Below are positions 55,093-64,000 of a DNA stretch of 64,000 bases, one piece after another. The position numbers were made by a program, and so were the translations under genes. The stretch is from Deltaproteobacteria bacterium. Lineage in GTDB: Bacteria > JAMCPX01. Numbering within the stretch: position 1 is the stretch's first letter; the number at the start of each line of letters is the position of its first letter. The stretch spans positions 59,076-123,075 of the forward strand of contig JAMCPX010000039.1 of assembly GCA_023382265.1 (NCBI GenBank). The letters are read 5' to 3'. The notes under the pieces were generated by a model that was not told where the DNA came from, did no database searches, and saw only the letters and a list, made by a program, of their open reading frames with translations.

Positions 55093-57189
55093 CTATTTTC
55101 TGTTTTTATCTTGTATACTTTTCACCTCAAACAAAACAGATAATTCCCTGTGATCACCATTGTGTATATACCTGTCCGGGATCCAGGTATTATCTGCAAT
55201 GATAGTCATTGTTGCATTGGGTGGAGCAAACAAAGTAATATTCGTATTGTTAGTTACGCGATAAAGATATTCTGATATTTTATCTCCGGAAGATCTTCTT
55301 TTTATATATACGGTAATATTCATAGGGATTCCATTGTGCCTCCATTTGCCGCTGATTTCTATGGTAACGATAGTATTGTAAGTTGTTATTTCTATTTGCC
55401 TGCCAATCCAGTCCATATTTTTGTAGTAGGTACTGTATTTATCTCCGCTTATAAAATATCCTTGTTTTAAAGCAGAGGGATCTACCGTCCATATATATAC
55501 GCCATGCGTCAATGTATACCCTTTTCCTAGAATAGCAGTAAAGAACGATACGATGTTCTGTTTATTCTTTGTTGGCCCGACAATAATATAGCGTATATCA
55601 TAGTATTTCAAGTAACCGTAAATTTCTGCTTTGGAGCCATGATCCATTTGAGGGGAAACGCCGTTTTTCTGGATGGAATCTACTGTTTTGATAAATAAAG
55701 AAGGCATGGGGCCGAATCCATACCGGTTTATTGCAAACCCCTCAGGCATTTTAAACCACATGTCACTGTATATTTGCCACAGCATGGCTGTTCCTTCGGC
55801 TCCCTCAGATACTGGAACAACCAAAATGTTGCTATTCTCAGGTATATAATGCTGTATAGTTGAGTTCTTAAAAATAACAGGTATGGATGGTTTCTGCACT
55901 GGATAGGGTGATACAAGGAATACAGGGATGATGCAAAACAGTCCAATAGTAAAAACCGCATATGCTGTAAATTTCGGTATTTTCTCCTGCTTGTTCACTT
56001 TTGAAATAAATATGGCAATTGTAATGCCTGAGAATAAAATCACGTACAGCGCAAACCGGCCGGGCAGAAGATGTTCTAATAAGGGTAACGATTCAAACAA
56101 AATCCATGGCAGGGGGATCTTTGTTATATGACCATTAATATGGAGATATGGTCCCAAGGATAATAGTGCTGAAACAAGTATCATGTAGGCTAAGAACTTT
56201 ACATTTTTTTCTTTGTACCATCTTATAATCGTATAAAAAATGATTAGTAAAAATGGTATACCTATATACCCGTCCCATTCGCTTGCATTACCGGTAAATT
56301 TTGAAACAATATTTAAAGTTATCCCGGTTTTCAACAACTGAAAAGGACCGGGTATAATAAAGTTTAACAGATCGGTAACAAACACGTTCTGCGGTTGCAA
56401 TAAGCCTATAGGTCTCGCCGGGCCGGCAAATTGCATGTATAAAAAGGGCAGCGAAAGCACAAGAAACAGAGGTATACCTATCAGGAAAACCCTTAAAACA
56501 TAAACGATATGTTGTTTTAAATCTTGTCTGTTCAATATGAAAATCACGGCAACAGCAACCGTGCTTATGATGATTTCTGAAGCCAGCATCTCTTCTCCAA
56601 AAAGGAGCTGACAAAAAAGTAATACGCCCAGAATGGTTCCTGACTTCCACATTTCGATCTTGCTAGAAACCAGGATATCGTATCCTAACCAAACCAATAA
56701 TGGTGGAATAAATGCCAGAGTAACGTGCGGGTGTCCCATAGATTGCGCTATCATGTAAGGGGAAAATCCATAAATAAGTCCTGAGAAAAAAGATGCACTA
56801 TGAGAATTAACAAAGCGTAATGTGGCTATATACGCTGTAAATGCAGAAAGGCATAGTGCTCCTATAACTATAATATTGTATGAGAATATTGCACCAAAGA
56901 ACTTTGTCAAAGGCGACAGGATTAACGCTGGTAGTATTATCGACGAATTCCACATGAGGTTAACGCCGTCGGGGAATAATATATGCCTGCTGATCAATGG
57001 ATCATGGAAATGCCCAATAGCATACTGGACCCATTTAATAAACCACATGAATAGCTCCGGATCTGATCCGTTCCCTATATATGCGGTTCTTATATTCAGT
57101 ATTGCAGGATAGGTTATGATGACAGAGATAATTATGTATATTGAAAATACAATAAGTTTATGAATTATAGATTTATGAACGATACCCAT
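55093..57189 (-). CDS. Polytopic membrane protein, GT-C superfamily-like
   Basis: A 698-residue inner-membrane protein with about 11-13 hydrophobic segments in its first ~420 residues, then a soluble C-terminal domain of ~270 residues that is largely beta. The first loop has NGSDPELFMWFIKW, an acidic motif located as in GT-C enzymes, and GHPHVTLAFIPPLLVWLGYD is conserved in related proteins. It probably acts on polyprenyl-phosphate sugars at the periplasmic face, but the reaction is unassigned. It lies 45 bases after the giant glycosyltransferase gene in the same direction. Confidence 0.6.
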   Translation of the reverse strand: MGIVHKSIIHKLIVFSIYIIISVIITYPAILNIRTAYIGNGSDPELFMWFIKWVQYAIGHFHDPLISRHILFPDGVNLMWNSSIILPALILSPLTKFFGAIFSYNIIVIGALCLSAFTAYIATLRFVNSHSASFFSGLIYGFSPYMIAQSMGHPHVTLAFIPPLLVWLGYDILVSSKIEMWKSGTILGVLLFCQLLFGEEMLASEIIISTVAVAVIFILNRQDLKQHIVYVLRVFLIGIPLFLVLSLPFLYMQFAGPARPIGLLQPQNVFVTDLLNFIIPGPFQLLKTGITLNIVSKFTGNASEWDGYIGIPFLLIIFYTIIRWYKEKNVKFLAYMILVSALLSLGPYLHINGHITKIPLPWILFESLPLLEHLLPGRFALYVILFSGITIAIFISKVNKQEKIPKFTAYAVFTIGLFCIIPVFLVSPYPVQKPSIPVIFKNSTIQHYIPENSNILVVPVSEGAEGTAMLWQIYSDMWFKMPEGFAINRYGFGPMPSLFIKTVDSIQKNGVSPQMDHGSKAEIYGYLKYYDIRYIIVGPTKNKQNIVSFFTAILGKGYTLTHGVYIWTVDPSALKQGYFISGDKYSTYYKNMDWIGRQIEITTYNTIVTIEISGKWRHNGIPMNITVYIKRRSSGDKISEYLYRVTNNTNITLFAPPNATMTIIADNTWIPDRYIHNGDHRELSVLFEVKSIQDKNRK

Positions 57190-57234
57190 TATTGATAGTA
57201 TAGCAAAATTAGCTTACATGTAATATTATCTAAT

Positions 57235-60200
57235 TCATGTTTTATTTATCTGTAACACATATCTTAACCCACGCGTTAAAAGTTCTTCTTCTGAAAAGCC
57301 TTTTGAGAGCAGTTGCCTTAAATTACCGTGTTTCATGTGTTGTTCATTAACTACCCCTGACCACTTATCGTGGTATAAAACTTTGACTTTCCCACCCTTA
57401 ATCGTCTTATCAAAAAATTTTAAATAATAATTTAATCTTTTTCTATTTAAAGCATGTTTATACTCGTTTATTTCAAACTGTGTTGCTCCACCAAGAGTCA
57501 TTTTTTGTATAAATTCTTCATCAGTCACCATTAGATGTGCCCATGGTTCTTGCACTCTATGAAAGAAATGATTTCCTGTATCAGCAGTCCATATGGGATC
57601 AAATTTGATGTATATATATCCACCCGGTTTGGTTATTCTTATGATTTCACTTAGTGCTTTGTCTGGTTCTTCTATATGCTCAAATGCATCAAAAGAAACG
57701 CAAACATCGAAGAAATTATTATCGAAAGGCAAAGCCGCCGCATCCGATGTAATGAAATTTATTTTATTTACGTCAATAGGGAACCCATTCCTCTCGTATT
57801 TTTCTACAAGTAATCTTGGAAATTCGCCATTGTATAAATGATTATAATCAATGATATCAACGCCTGTTACTTCATTAAAAATAGTAGACAGAAATCCTGC
57901 GTGCATACCCAATCCTGACCCTATATCTATAATATTTATATGTGTATTTAATTCTTTAATGCCAGCTTGTTTGAAAATGTTGAATAAATCATCTATATCT
58001 TTTTTGTGTTTGATAAATTCTTCTTTTTCCTTATTATAGCTAAAGTGTTCTATTCTAAACCTTGATTTAATTAAGTTTTCAAATATATCCTGGAATTTTG
58101 AAGCAACTGATTTCCATGTATAATCAACTGTTACTTTATTATATCCGTTTAATCCCATTTGTTCTGCATGGACTTCATTTTCTAAGATATATTCTATTTT
58201 CTCGTGTAAATTCTGTTCTGTTGCCAACAAACCGTTTACATTGTCTTGAACTAATTCAGCGAATGCATGGCATCTTTTATTGATGATAACCGGTTTTTTT
58301 TGCATCCATGCTTCAAGTATAACCATACCAAAGCTTTCGCTTTCACTCATATTGATTAATCCAATACATTCTTTTAATGCTCCCAAAACAACTTCTCTTG
58401 GTTGCTCGCCCAAATAAATTACATCCGAAGTGCTGACATGGATTTTGTCTTCGTCTCTTCCGATCATTACCAAGTTAAATTTATTATCTTTTTTAATACT
58501 TTTCCGAGATGCTTCTATTATGGACTGGTATTTTTTAGAACCTGATTTTCTACCGAGAATCAGAAAAAACGGTAACCGTGACTTATAAGATTTTAGAAAC
58601 TCTGAACTATCAATCTTATCATTTTCATTTTCATATACTGCTCCGCCAGGAAGGAGGTTACTCTGTACTCCAATTTTATTGTAGAATAACTTTTGTGCAA
58701 TTTCTGGGAAGCCGATCACCGCATCTGCACAAATCATAGCATTATAATATTCTTTCCAATGATAAAATTCATCGTCAAAATGAAAATGGGGAAGAAGTAC
58801 AAGGGGCATATTATATTTTTTTGCATATTTTGCTGCTATGAGCGAGGTCTTGAAAGGGATACTGTGCCCTAAAACTATATCATAATTCTTTATAGCTTTA
58901 TTCAAAAACATTTCCAAATCTTGTGAGTTTGGTCCTCGTATTGTATGAAAAAATCCTTCAATTTCACCCTTTCTTGTTCTTGCTGTTTGTATCAATGATT
59001 CGATATACTCCTCAATATGATTTTCCTTCAGATAATCTTTATAGCAATAATCAAGCCTTATGTATCCTTCTTTGTCCGAAGTCTTATATTGCAAAGAATA
59101 AAGAAGCACTCCAAGGGGCCTAACATCAAAAGGGGCGTAATTGGGTTCTGTTTTAAGGTGGAGAGCAATAACATCTTTAACATTAAGTGTCAGACTAAAA
59201 AGGCCATTAATCTCTTGTTGGTGGATCAACGATTCATCTCCGTAGATAGAGAGAGTTTTTCTTTCAGGAGTATAGGCTTTAATTACTATTTCCTTAATTC
59301 CCTTTGCATATATAAGTGCATCAGGACTTGACCACAGCTGAAATCCATTATTGATACTCTCAGGGAAATGCCAGCCACCCATAAGGAGTGGGAAAGAATA
59401 TGTATCTGAGAATTTTTCTGAAATATTTATAGATTCCGCCATCCAAAGTTGGTAAAGAGTTTTAGCATTTATATATTTTTCCTCATCAAGAATAGTATCC
59501 GTTTTAAATCTATAAACATCTATATTTTTATCAACTGGGATTTTTTGCTGACCGATAAAAGTAAATTCTGTGGCAAAATGGTATTTGTTAAAAATCTCAA
59601 AAATATCCGTTGTTACAATATCAAAGGTAAATTTATCAGTTTTTGACAATTCTTTAATCACATTTGAGAGATAAACCTCAGCTCCTCCTAATGGAGGCAA
59701 AGTGTATCTATAAGTAATTACCAGGGCCTTCTTTTTATCTACTTGATGGAGGATCCTCTGGTTTATTATGTTGTAAAAAGCATCCCCGAGATAAGACCAA
59801 TCAAGATTTTTTTTGCAGTATTCATATCCTTTCTCGGATAATCTTGAGCGAAGTTCATTATTGCTCATCAATTGTGAAATACAATTTGTAAAATTTGCAA
59901 GATCGCATATAATCGCTTCTGTCCCACTGGTTATATCATACCCCCTTGCTCCCATAGAGGTTGTAATCACGGGAAGTCTGTTTGAGAAATACTCTGCTAC
60001 TTTTAGGTTCGATCCCGAACCTTCCATCATAGGGTTTATAGCAACATCTGCAATCTTGAGTAGAATATTCTTATACTCTTCTTCTAATTTTCCAAACAGA
60101 AGCACATTTTTAGCCGATGGCTTTGCAACTGCATCACCCACAGAACCAATAACTATGAAATAGAAATCCTTTAGTTTTACAGCCAATTCATCAATAATGA

Positions 60201-62103
60201 ACCTAAGTGCATCAATATTGGGTTTATGGGCACTCCCCAAAAAAACAATAATAGGATATCCATAAAAAAAATCTTTTATTGATTTAATATCATACAGAGT
60301 ATCGTACAAAAGCTCTACACCATTTGGTATTACAAAAATATCTTTTGCTGCTTCACTTACCTTTAAAAGAGGTGCGTAATCATCCTTAGAAGAAGCAACA
60401 ATAAATTGACTATTTTCACATGCTAATTTTTCTATTTTATAGACCTGACTCATGAGTTCCTGATACTTTGGGTGTTTCAATAACATTTGTTCTTTTAGCT
60501 GGAACTCTGCATTAAGAGATTCGTAGATGATCGGTATTGGTTTGCTGTATTCAGTGAGTATCGCCATATATGGATGGGAAAGAATTAAAATATCTCCAAA
60601 TGTGGCTAAATCTTTTATGGCATCAACTATCATAGCATTATTTGCTACCATATATGAGTTAACAACATCTGTTGCACTTACTGAATAAAGACTGTTTATC
60701 CTCGTTTCTTCTTCTAAATGCTCTTTTGTTTTTGGTATAGCTATTTCTATGAAATGTTCCGTGATATTAGTTCTCTCAATAATATTCTCATTGTTAAAAC
60801 AAATTAATAATACATTTACATGGCTTGAAATCCGGCTATATAATTTATTTATACGAACCTCTCCGCCGCTGTACGGCCTTGACACTTTGAAATCATTTAA
60901 TACAACAATTGTCTTTCTGAACGAAGTTTTTGTAAGCATTTTTTCTATTTGCTCTCTGGCATTCTCAACAATATTCTTCCATGAATAATTTTGAATAATA
61001 TATTGCTTCCCAATACTGGAGAGTTTTTCAGCTTCTACCGGATTAGCAGCAAGACGTTTCAATCTGTCTGCAAAATTATTTTTTTCTGCTAAAATAAAAT
61101 GTACACCGTCTTTCAAATTCAATCCCCTGATACCCATATTGGTAGAGAGTAAGGGAAGTCCTGCCGCTAAATACTCAAGTGTTTTTAGATTCGTACCGGC
61201 ACCGGAAAACATGGGGTTAATAGCAATATCAGCCGTTTCAAACAATCTTTGTTTTACTGCATTGTCAACTTTACCAAGGAGTTTCACATTTCTTAATTTA
61301 ATCCCTTTAATATGATCACCTACTGCTCCAGCTATTATAAAGTCTATTTCGGGACACATTGGTGTAAGCGTATTTGCGATAAATTCTGCAGCCTCTATAT
61401 TAGGTGGATGCCAGCTACCTATAAAAAGGGCCGTTTTTCTTTTATTTGAGATAGCTTTTCTGAAAAACCTAAAATCATTCGGATCTATTCCATTCGGCGC
61501 TAATGCTATTTTATCAGGATTTATGTTAAAATCTGCACTAAATTTCTCTTTTTCTTCATCAGATACTGTAAAAATAATGTCTGCATTAGCAGCTAACCTT
61601 CTTTCCAATCTCTCGATAAATGAAATAAATTCTTCTGCATAGTTACCTTTCCACATTTGTCTTACAAGGTTGCTTTCACAATTATAGCTATTATATATTC
61701 TTGGTTTCTTATCCACACCAAAAAAGAAATCGTAATTTAACATATAAGGCGACTCATGTATGATGATATCTGCATCCTTGTATAAGGTTAAATAGTATTT
61801 ATGATAATTATTAGGATATTTTGTACTTAGCGCACACACTAAAGCTGAAACCTCCGGGGCTAATCTTTTTTGATCTATATCAAGGTGAAGTTTATTGTGT
61901 ATATCCTCTTTGGGTATCCTGTATTCTCTAAAGGTTTTATTAAATTCTACTATTTCAAACTTGTGGTGATTATATGTGGGTGATAATAATGTTATATTAT
62001 AAACTTTACTAAGTTCATTGTAGAAATTAAAATACCTCAACTCCCCGCCACTTTGTGGTGGATAAAAAGCAGGAAAGAAATTAAGTACCAGAATTCGCTT
62101 CAT
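57235..62103 (-). CDS. Giant fusion: three GT-B glycosyltransferase regions plus methyltransferase
   Basis: A 1622-residue cytoplasmic protein. Region 1 (~1-390) opens RILVLNFFPAFYPPQSGGEL and has FIGSWHPPNIEAAEFI and GAGTNLKTLEYLAAGLPLLS. Region 2 (~393-785) repeats this plan: VVLNDFKVSRPYSGGEVRIN, VFLGSAHKPNIDALRF and GSGSNLKVAEYFSNRLPVIT. Region 3 (~787-1345) opens ALVITYRYTLPPLGGAEVYL, includes an insert rich in beta residues, and has ESFGMVILEAWMQKKPVIIN, the Ex7E motif. Region 4 (~1350-1622) is a methyltransferase with NIIDIGSGLGMHAGFLSTIF and CVSFDAFEHIEEPDKAL. One chain could thus add several sugars and methylate the product. Its ATG overlaps the upstream stop by 4 bases, so it is tightly coupled to the coiled-coil methyltransferase gene. 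Confidence 0.85.
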   Translation of the reverse strand: MKRILVLNFFPAFYPPQSGGELRYFNFYNELSKVYNITLLSPTYNHHKFEIVEFNKTFREYRIPKEDIHNKLHLDIDQKRLAPEVSALVCALSTKYPNNYHKYYLTLYKDADIIIHESPYMLNYDFFFGVDKKPRIYNSYNCESNLVRQMWKGNYAEEFISFIERLERRLAANADIIFTVSDEEKEKFSADFNINPDKIALAPNGIDPNDFRFFRKAISNKRKTALFIGSWHPPNIEAAEFIANTLTPMCPEIDFIIAGAVGDHIKGIKLRNVKLLGKVDNAVKQRLFETADIAINPMFSGAGTNLKTLEYLAAGLPLLSTNMGIRGLNLKDGVHFILAEKNNFADRLKRLAANPVEAEKLSSIGKQYIIQNYSWKNIVENAREQIEKMLTKTSFRKTIVVLNDFKVSRPYSGGEVRINKLYSRISSHVNVLLICFNNENIIERTNITEHFIEIAIPKTKEHLEEETRINSLYSVSATDVVNSYMVANNAMIVDAIKDLATFGDILILSHPYMAILTEYSKPIPIIYESLNAEFQLKEQMLLKHPKYQELMSQVYKIEKLACENSQFIVASSKDDYAPLLKVSEAAKDIFVIPNGVELLYDTLYDIKSIKDFFYGYPIIVFLGSAHKPNIDALRFIIDELAVKLKDFYFIVIGSVGDAVAKPSAKNVLLFGKLEEEYKNILLKIADVAINPMMEGSGSNLKVAEYFSNRLPVITTSMGARGYDITSGTEAIICDLANFTNCISQLMSNNELRSRLSEKGYEYCKKNLDWSYLGDAFYNIINQRILHQVDKKKALVITYRYTLPPLGGAEVYLSNVIKELSKTDKFTFDIVTTDIFEIFNKYHFATEFTFIGQQKIPVDKNIDVYRFKTDTILDEEKYINAKTLYQLWMAESINISEKFSDTYSFPLLMGGWHFPESINNGFQLWSSPDALIYAKGIKEIVIKAYTPERKTLSIYGDESLIHQQEINGLFSLTLNVKDVIALHLKTEPNYAPFDVRPLGVLLYSLQYKTSDKEGYIRLDYCYKDYLKENHIEEYIESLIQTARTRKGEIEGFFHTIRGPNSQDLEMFLNKAIKNYDIVLGHSIPFKTSLIAAKYAKKYNMPLVLLPHFHFDDEFYHWKEYYNAMICADAVIGFPEIAQKLFYNKIGVQSNLLPGGAVYENENDKIDSSEFLKSYKSRLPFFLILGRKSGSKKYQSIIEASRKSIKKDNKFNLVMIGRDEDKIHVSTSDVIYLGEQPREVVLGALKECIGLINMSESESFGMVILEAWMQKKPVIINKRCHAFAELVQDNVNGLLATEQNLHEKIEYILENEVHAEQMGLNGYNKVTVDYTWKSVASKFQDIFENLIKSRFRIEHFSYNKEKEEFIKHKKDIDDLFNIFKQAGIKELNTHINIIDIGSGLGMHAGFLSTIFNEVTGVDIIDYNHLYNGEFPRLLVEKYERNGFPIDVNKINFITSDAAALPFDNNFFDVCVSFDAFEHIEEPDKALSEIIRITKPGGYIYIKFDPIWTADTGNHFFHRVQEPWAHLMVTDEEFIQKMTLGGATQFEINEYKHALNRKRLNYYLKFFDKTIKGGKVKVLYHDKWSGVVNEQHMKHGNLRQLLSKGFSEEELLTRGLRYVLQINKT

Positions 62104-63770
62104 CCCTTATACCCAATTATTGCATAATCCTGTTCCATATTCATACGCTCTATAAACTCGTGAAGAGGTTCATCGGCAGTGGAGGTTTGGTCACTTCTCC
62201 TATGGAGTCTTAAAATCTGAACATTGGCAAATCCTCTTGCCTCTGCAACAAACTTCAAGGTATCGGGTGGTAGTGGGTGAAGGTGTGTTGGGTCGGTATA
62301 AAAACTATAAGCGCCGACTATGAGGTTTTCCGGGTTTGGCGTTTCGAATATTACCATTCCACCTGTTTTTAATGCCCTTAAAGATTCGTCAAATAGTTTA
62401 ACCATAACTTCAAACGGTAAATGTTCAACAATGTGAAACCCTGTAATAATTGATAAAGCATTATTTTTTTGACTTTTGAGATATTCGATAACATCTGCTT
62501 CTTCTACATCTAAACCAAGTTCTTTTGCCTGGGTTACCATAATTCTGTTTATATCAATACCTTTGGCATGAATATTCTGTTCCTTTAATAACTCAAGCCA
62601 TTCACCCCTGCCGCATCCAACATCTAATAACGGAGCATTATCCGTATTTTTCAAAGCTTCATGAATGTAGGGCAAATAAACCCTTTGCCTCTCTTTGATA
62701 TCAGCCTGTGTACCTCTGAACCTATCTTCAAACGAAACATACAGGGCATCGTACTGATGTGCCTGTTCTTCACGAAAGCTTTTTGCATCGTTAACAGTAA
62801 GCTTTTCAGAAGTCTTATGATTCAAACGTTCTATCAAAGAAGAAAGGTTTTTCTGCTGTTCAAGGATATTTAATTTCTGATCGCGTATTTGTTGTATGAT
62901 ATTATTTATATCAGCCTGAACTGCCTGAGCATCCGCTTTCTTCTCAAGCTCATAACCCAACTGCTGAACTGCCTGAGCATCCGCTTTCTTCTCAAGCTCA
63001 TAACCCAACTGCTGAACTGCCTGAGCATCCGCTTTCTTCTCAAGCTCATAACCCAACTGCTGTACTGCCTGAGCATACGCCTTCTTCTCTATGGTGTTTC
63101 TAAGAGTGTTAAACTCTTTTGTCATAATACTATCGGAATGATTGAATCTGGTATTCGTATAGTTCTCAAAAGCGGTAATATTACGCACAATCAAGGGCAT
63201 TTTTATGATTGCTGTAATCCATCTAATTGCATAACCCATTATCGGTAGTTTGTAGAGTTTTGTTGCTAAATAAGATAGATATAAACCTTTAATATTGGTT
63301 TTTTTCTCTTTTCCTTCTTTTGAGTACCTTAAGCTCGCAAGGACCTGTACCTTATTGAGCCTGCCACTTCCCATCATAGATAAATAGAAATTTAGACCTT
63401 GTTCGTCAGCATCTCTGAGGAGAATACCTTTGTAGGCATTCTTAATAAAGGTTTTTTCATCATACTTTAGGAAATCTTCAATAGTAAAAGATGTCTGGTA
63501 CTTTGGAATAAATCGGGTAAATCTTAATGCCGTCCTATACGCGAAACTATAAAATGGGTATTTTCGCAGCCTGAATTGTATTGCTTTAATCGTTTGCCAT
63601 AATTTGGTTTGCTTTACAGTGGTATTCGGAGATGCATCGTTTACATGTAGTATATTAGTCTGATAATCTACCCCATTTTGATGGGCTTTCCTTCTATTTA
63701 CCTCCTCCCGGATCTTTTCCATTATCTCATCAACATTTATTTCGGGTATGTTTGATTCTACCATTTCCAC
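62100..63770 (-). CDS. DUF4214, coiled-coil and methyltransferase protein
   Basis: A 556-residue protein. Residues ~93-160 look like a DUF4214 domain (NAYKGILLRDADEQGLNFYL). Residues ~215-340 are a predicted coiled coil that includes a 16-residue tandem repeat ADAQAVQQLGYELEKK (about 3.5 units). Residues ~355-556 are a class I methyltransferase with LLDVGCGRGEWLELLKEQ, FHIVEHLPFEVMVKLFDE and VIFETPNPENLIVGAYSFY. A methyltransferase with an attached coiled coil recalls WbdD of E. coli O9a, whose coil length sets O-antigen chain length; that parallel is an inference. It heads the leftward operon with the giant glycosyltransferase. AGAGGTGG precedes the ATG. Confidence 0.82.
   Translation of the reverse strand: MEMVESNIPEINVDEIMEKIREEVNRRKAHQNGVDYQTNILHVNDASPNTTVKQTKLWQTIKAIQFRLRKYPFYSFAYRTALRFTRFIPKYQTSFTIEDFLKYDEKTFIKNAYKGILLRDADEQGLNFYLSMMGSGRLNKVQVLASLRYSKEGKEKKTNIKGLYLSYLATKLYKLPIMGYAIRWITAIIKMPLIVRNITAFENYTNTRFNHSDSIMTKEFNTLRNTIEKKAYAQAVQQLGYELEKKADAQAVQQLGYELEKKADAQAVQQLGYELEKKADAQAVQADINNIIQQIRDQKLNILEQQKNLSSLIERLNHKTSEKLTVNDAKSFREEQAHQYDALYVSFEDRFRGTQADIKERQRVYLPYIHEALKNTDNAPLLDVGCGRGEWLELLKEQNIHAKGIDINRIMVTQAKELGLDVEEADVIEYLKSQKNNALSIITGFHIVEHLPFEVMVKLFDESLRALKTGGMVIFETPNPENLIVGAYSFYTDPTHLHPLPPDTLKFVAEARGFANVQILRLHRRSDQTSTADEPLHEFIERMNMEQDYAIIGYKG
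62921..63112. repeat. 48-bp in-frame tandem repeat (coiled-coil coding)
   Basis: The string CTGCCTGAGC recurs at 62921, 62969, 63017 and 63065, exactly 48 bases apart. The first three units are almost identical and the fourth has diverged (AYAQ instead of ADAQ). Each unit encodes 16 residues, so loss or gain of units keeps the frame. This is not a CRISPR because there are no spacers. Confidence 0.95.
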
Positions 63771-63789
63771 CTCTTAAGCATAACCCATT

Positions 63790-63817
63790 TTTATATACAA
63801 TAACTTAAAAGCGTCAA
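63790..63817 (-). promoter_or_regulatory. Promoter of the methyltransferase/giant glycosyltransferase operon
   Basis: Minus-strand TTGACG (63812-63817) and TATAAA (63790-63795) with a 16-base spacer, about 20 bases before the ATG at 63770. The fit and position are good. Confidence 0.65.
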
Positions 63818-63968
63818 GAACTTCATATTAAAAGGATAAAAGAAAGAAATTCTTTCCTTTATAAGAAGATACATAATAAAATTGTTAAATTAGAATGAAT
63901 CTGTTAGTATCAACATATAATCTTATTTTAAAAATGTGCAAAATATAATGCTATGAGAGGTAAAAGAG

Positions 63969-64000
63969 TTGATAGATAAAATCTTTGAAATTAAAAAAAA
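63969..64000 (+). CDS. Possible gene start cut by the window edge
   Basis: A TTG at 63969 preceded by GAGAGG (63955-63960) opens the frame MIDKIFEIKK, which is cut at base 64000. It could be the start of a rightward gene divergent to the methyltransferase. Ten codons are too few to name a family. Confidence 0.25.
   Translation, partial: MIDKIFEIKK

Noticed and set aside
62921..63112. Regular repeats that might be a CRISPR array
   Set aside because: Units follow each other without spacers, stay in one reading frame and encode part of a protein.

Overview
This window looks like chromosome from an AT-rich, Gram-negative and probably anaerobic or microaerophilic bacterium. Outer-membrane proteins, lipoproteins and large surface-polysaccharide gene sets indicate two membranes. 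A siroheme sulfite/nitrite reductase, menaquinone-type methylation, acyl-CoA dehydrogenase and hemerythrin suggest Deltaproteobacteria-like (Desulfobacterota-like) physiology. That placement is an inference from gene content; no rRNA or other decisive marker is present.

Layout. Bases 1-308 hold the end of a XerD-type recombinase, followed by a GH-A clan glycosidase lipoprotein (311-2647). A leftward operon (2661-9995) reads purC, two GT4 glycosyltransferases, a WbaP-type phosphoglycosyltransferase, a phosphohexomutase, yicC and gmk. A divergent promoter region separates it from a large fused sulfite/nitrite reductase-TusA gene (10283-12607). Then come a leucine-carboxyl-methyltransferase-like gene, an aroB gene broken by an in-frame TAG inside a duplicated 25-bp segment, tRNA-Met, larE, an outer-membrane protein, a sugar nucleotidyltransferase, a tandem universal stress protein, the glycolytic cluster gap-pgk-tpiA with secG, and tRNA-Leu(GAG).

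Bases 22906-29935 form an accessory zone. It holds a collagen-like/beta-propeller lipoprotein with strong terminators, a nucleotidyltransferase two-gene module with a truncated duplicate, a GC-richer DUF481-like gene, and a graveyard of IS (ISNCY/IS481-like, IS110, IS3) and dehydrogenase fragments. Core genes resume at 29936-37851: hemerythrin, tlyA, comF, acyl-CoA dehydrogenase, ubiE/menG, two geranylgeranyl-reductase-like flavoproteins and galT.

Bases 38174-63770 form a large, mosaic surface-polysaccharide locus. It contains a Wzx-like flippase, GT2 and GT4 glycosyltransferases, FkbM and other methyltransferases, an RmlD-like reductase and polytopic GT-C-like proteins. It ends in a two-gene operon of a DUF4214/coiled-coil/methyltransferase with a 48-bp in-frame tandem repeat and a 1622-residue protein with three GT-B regions plus a methyltransferase. 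The locus is interrupted by IS ends and fragments, a frameshifted DUF5618-like gene and an MNT-HepT toxin-antitoxin pair with both family motifs intact. The genes fit together as lipid-linked glycan initiation, sugar supply, chain assembly, end modification and flipping. The most unusual items are the reductase whose two halves both keep the four-cysteine cluster motif, the giant glycosyltransferase fusion with its repeat-bearing partner, and the aroB lesion.
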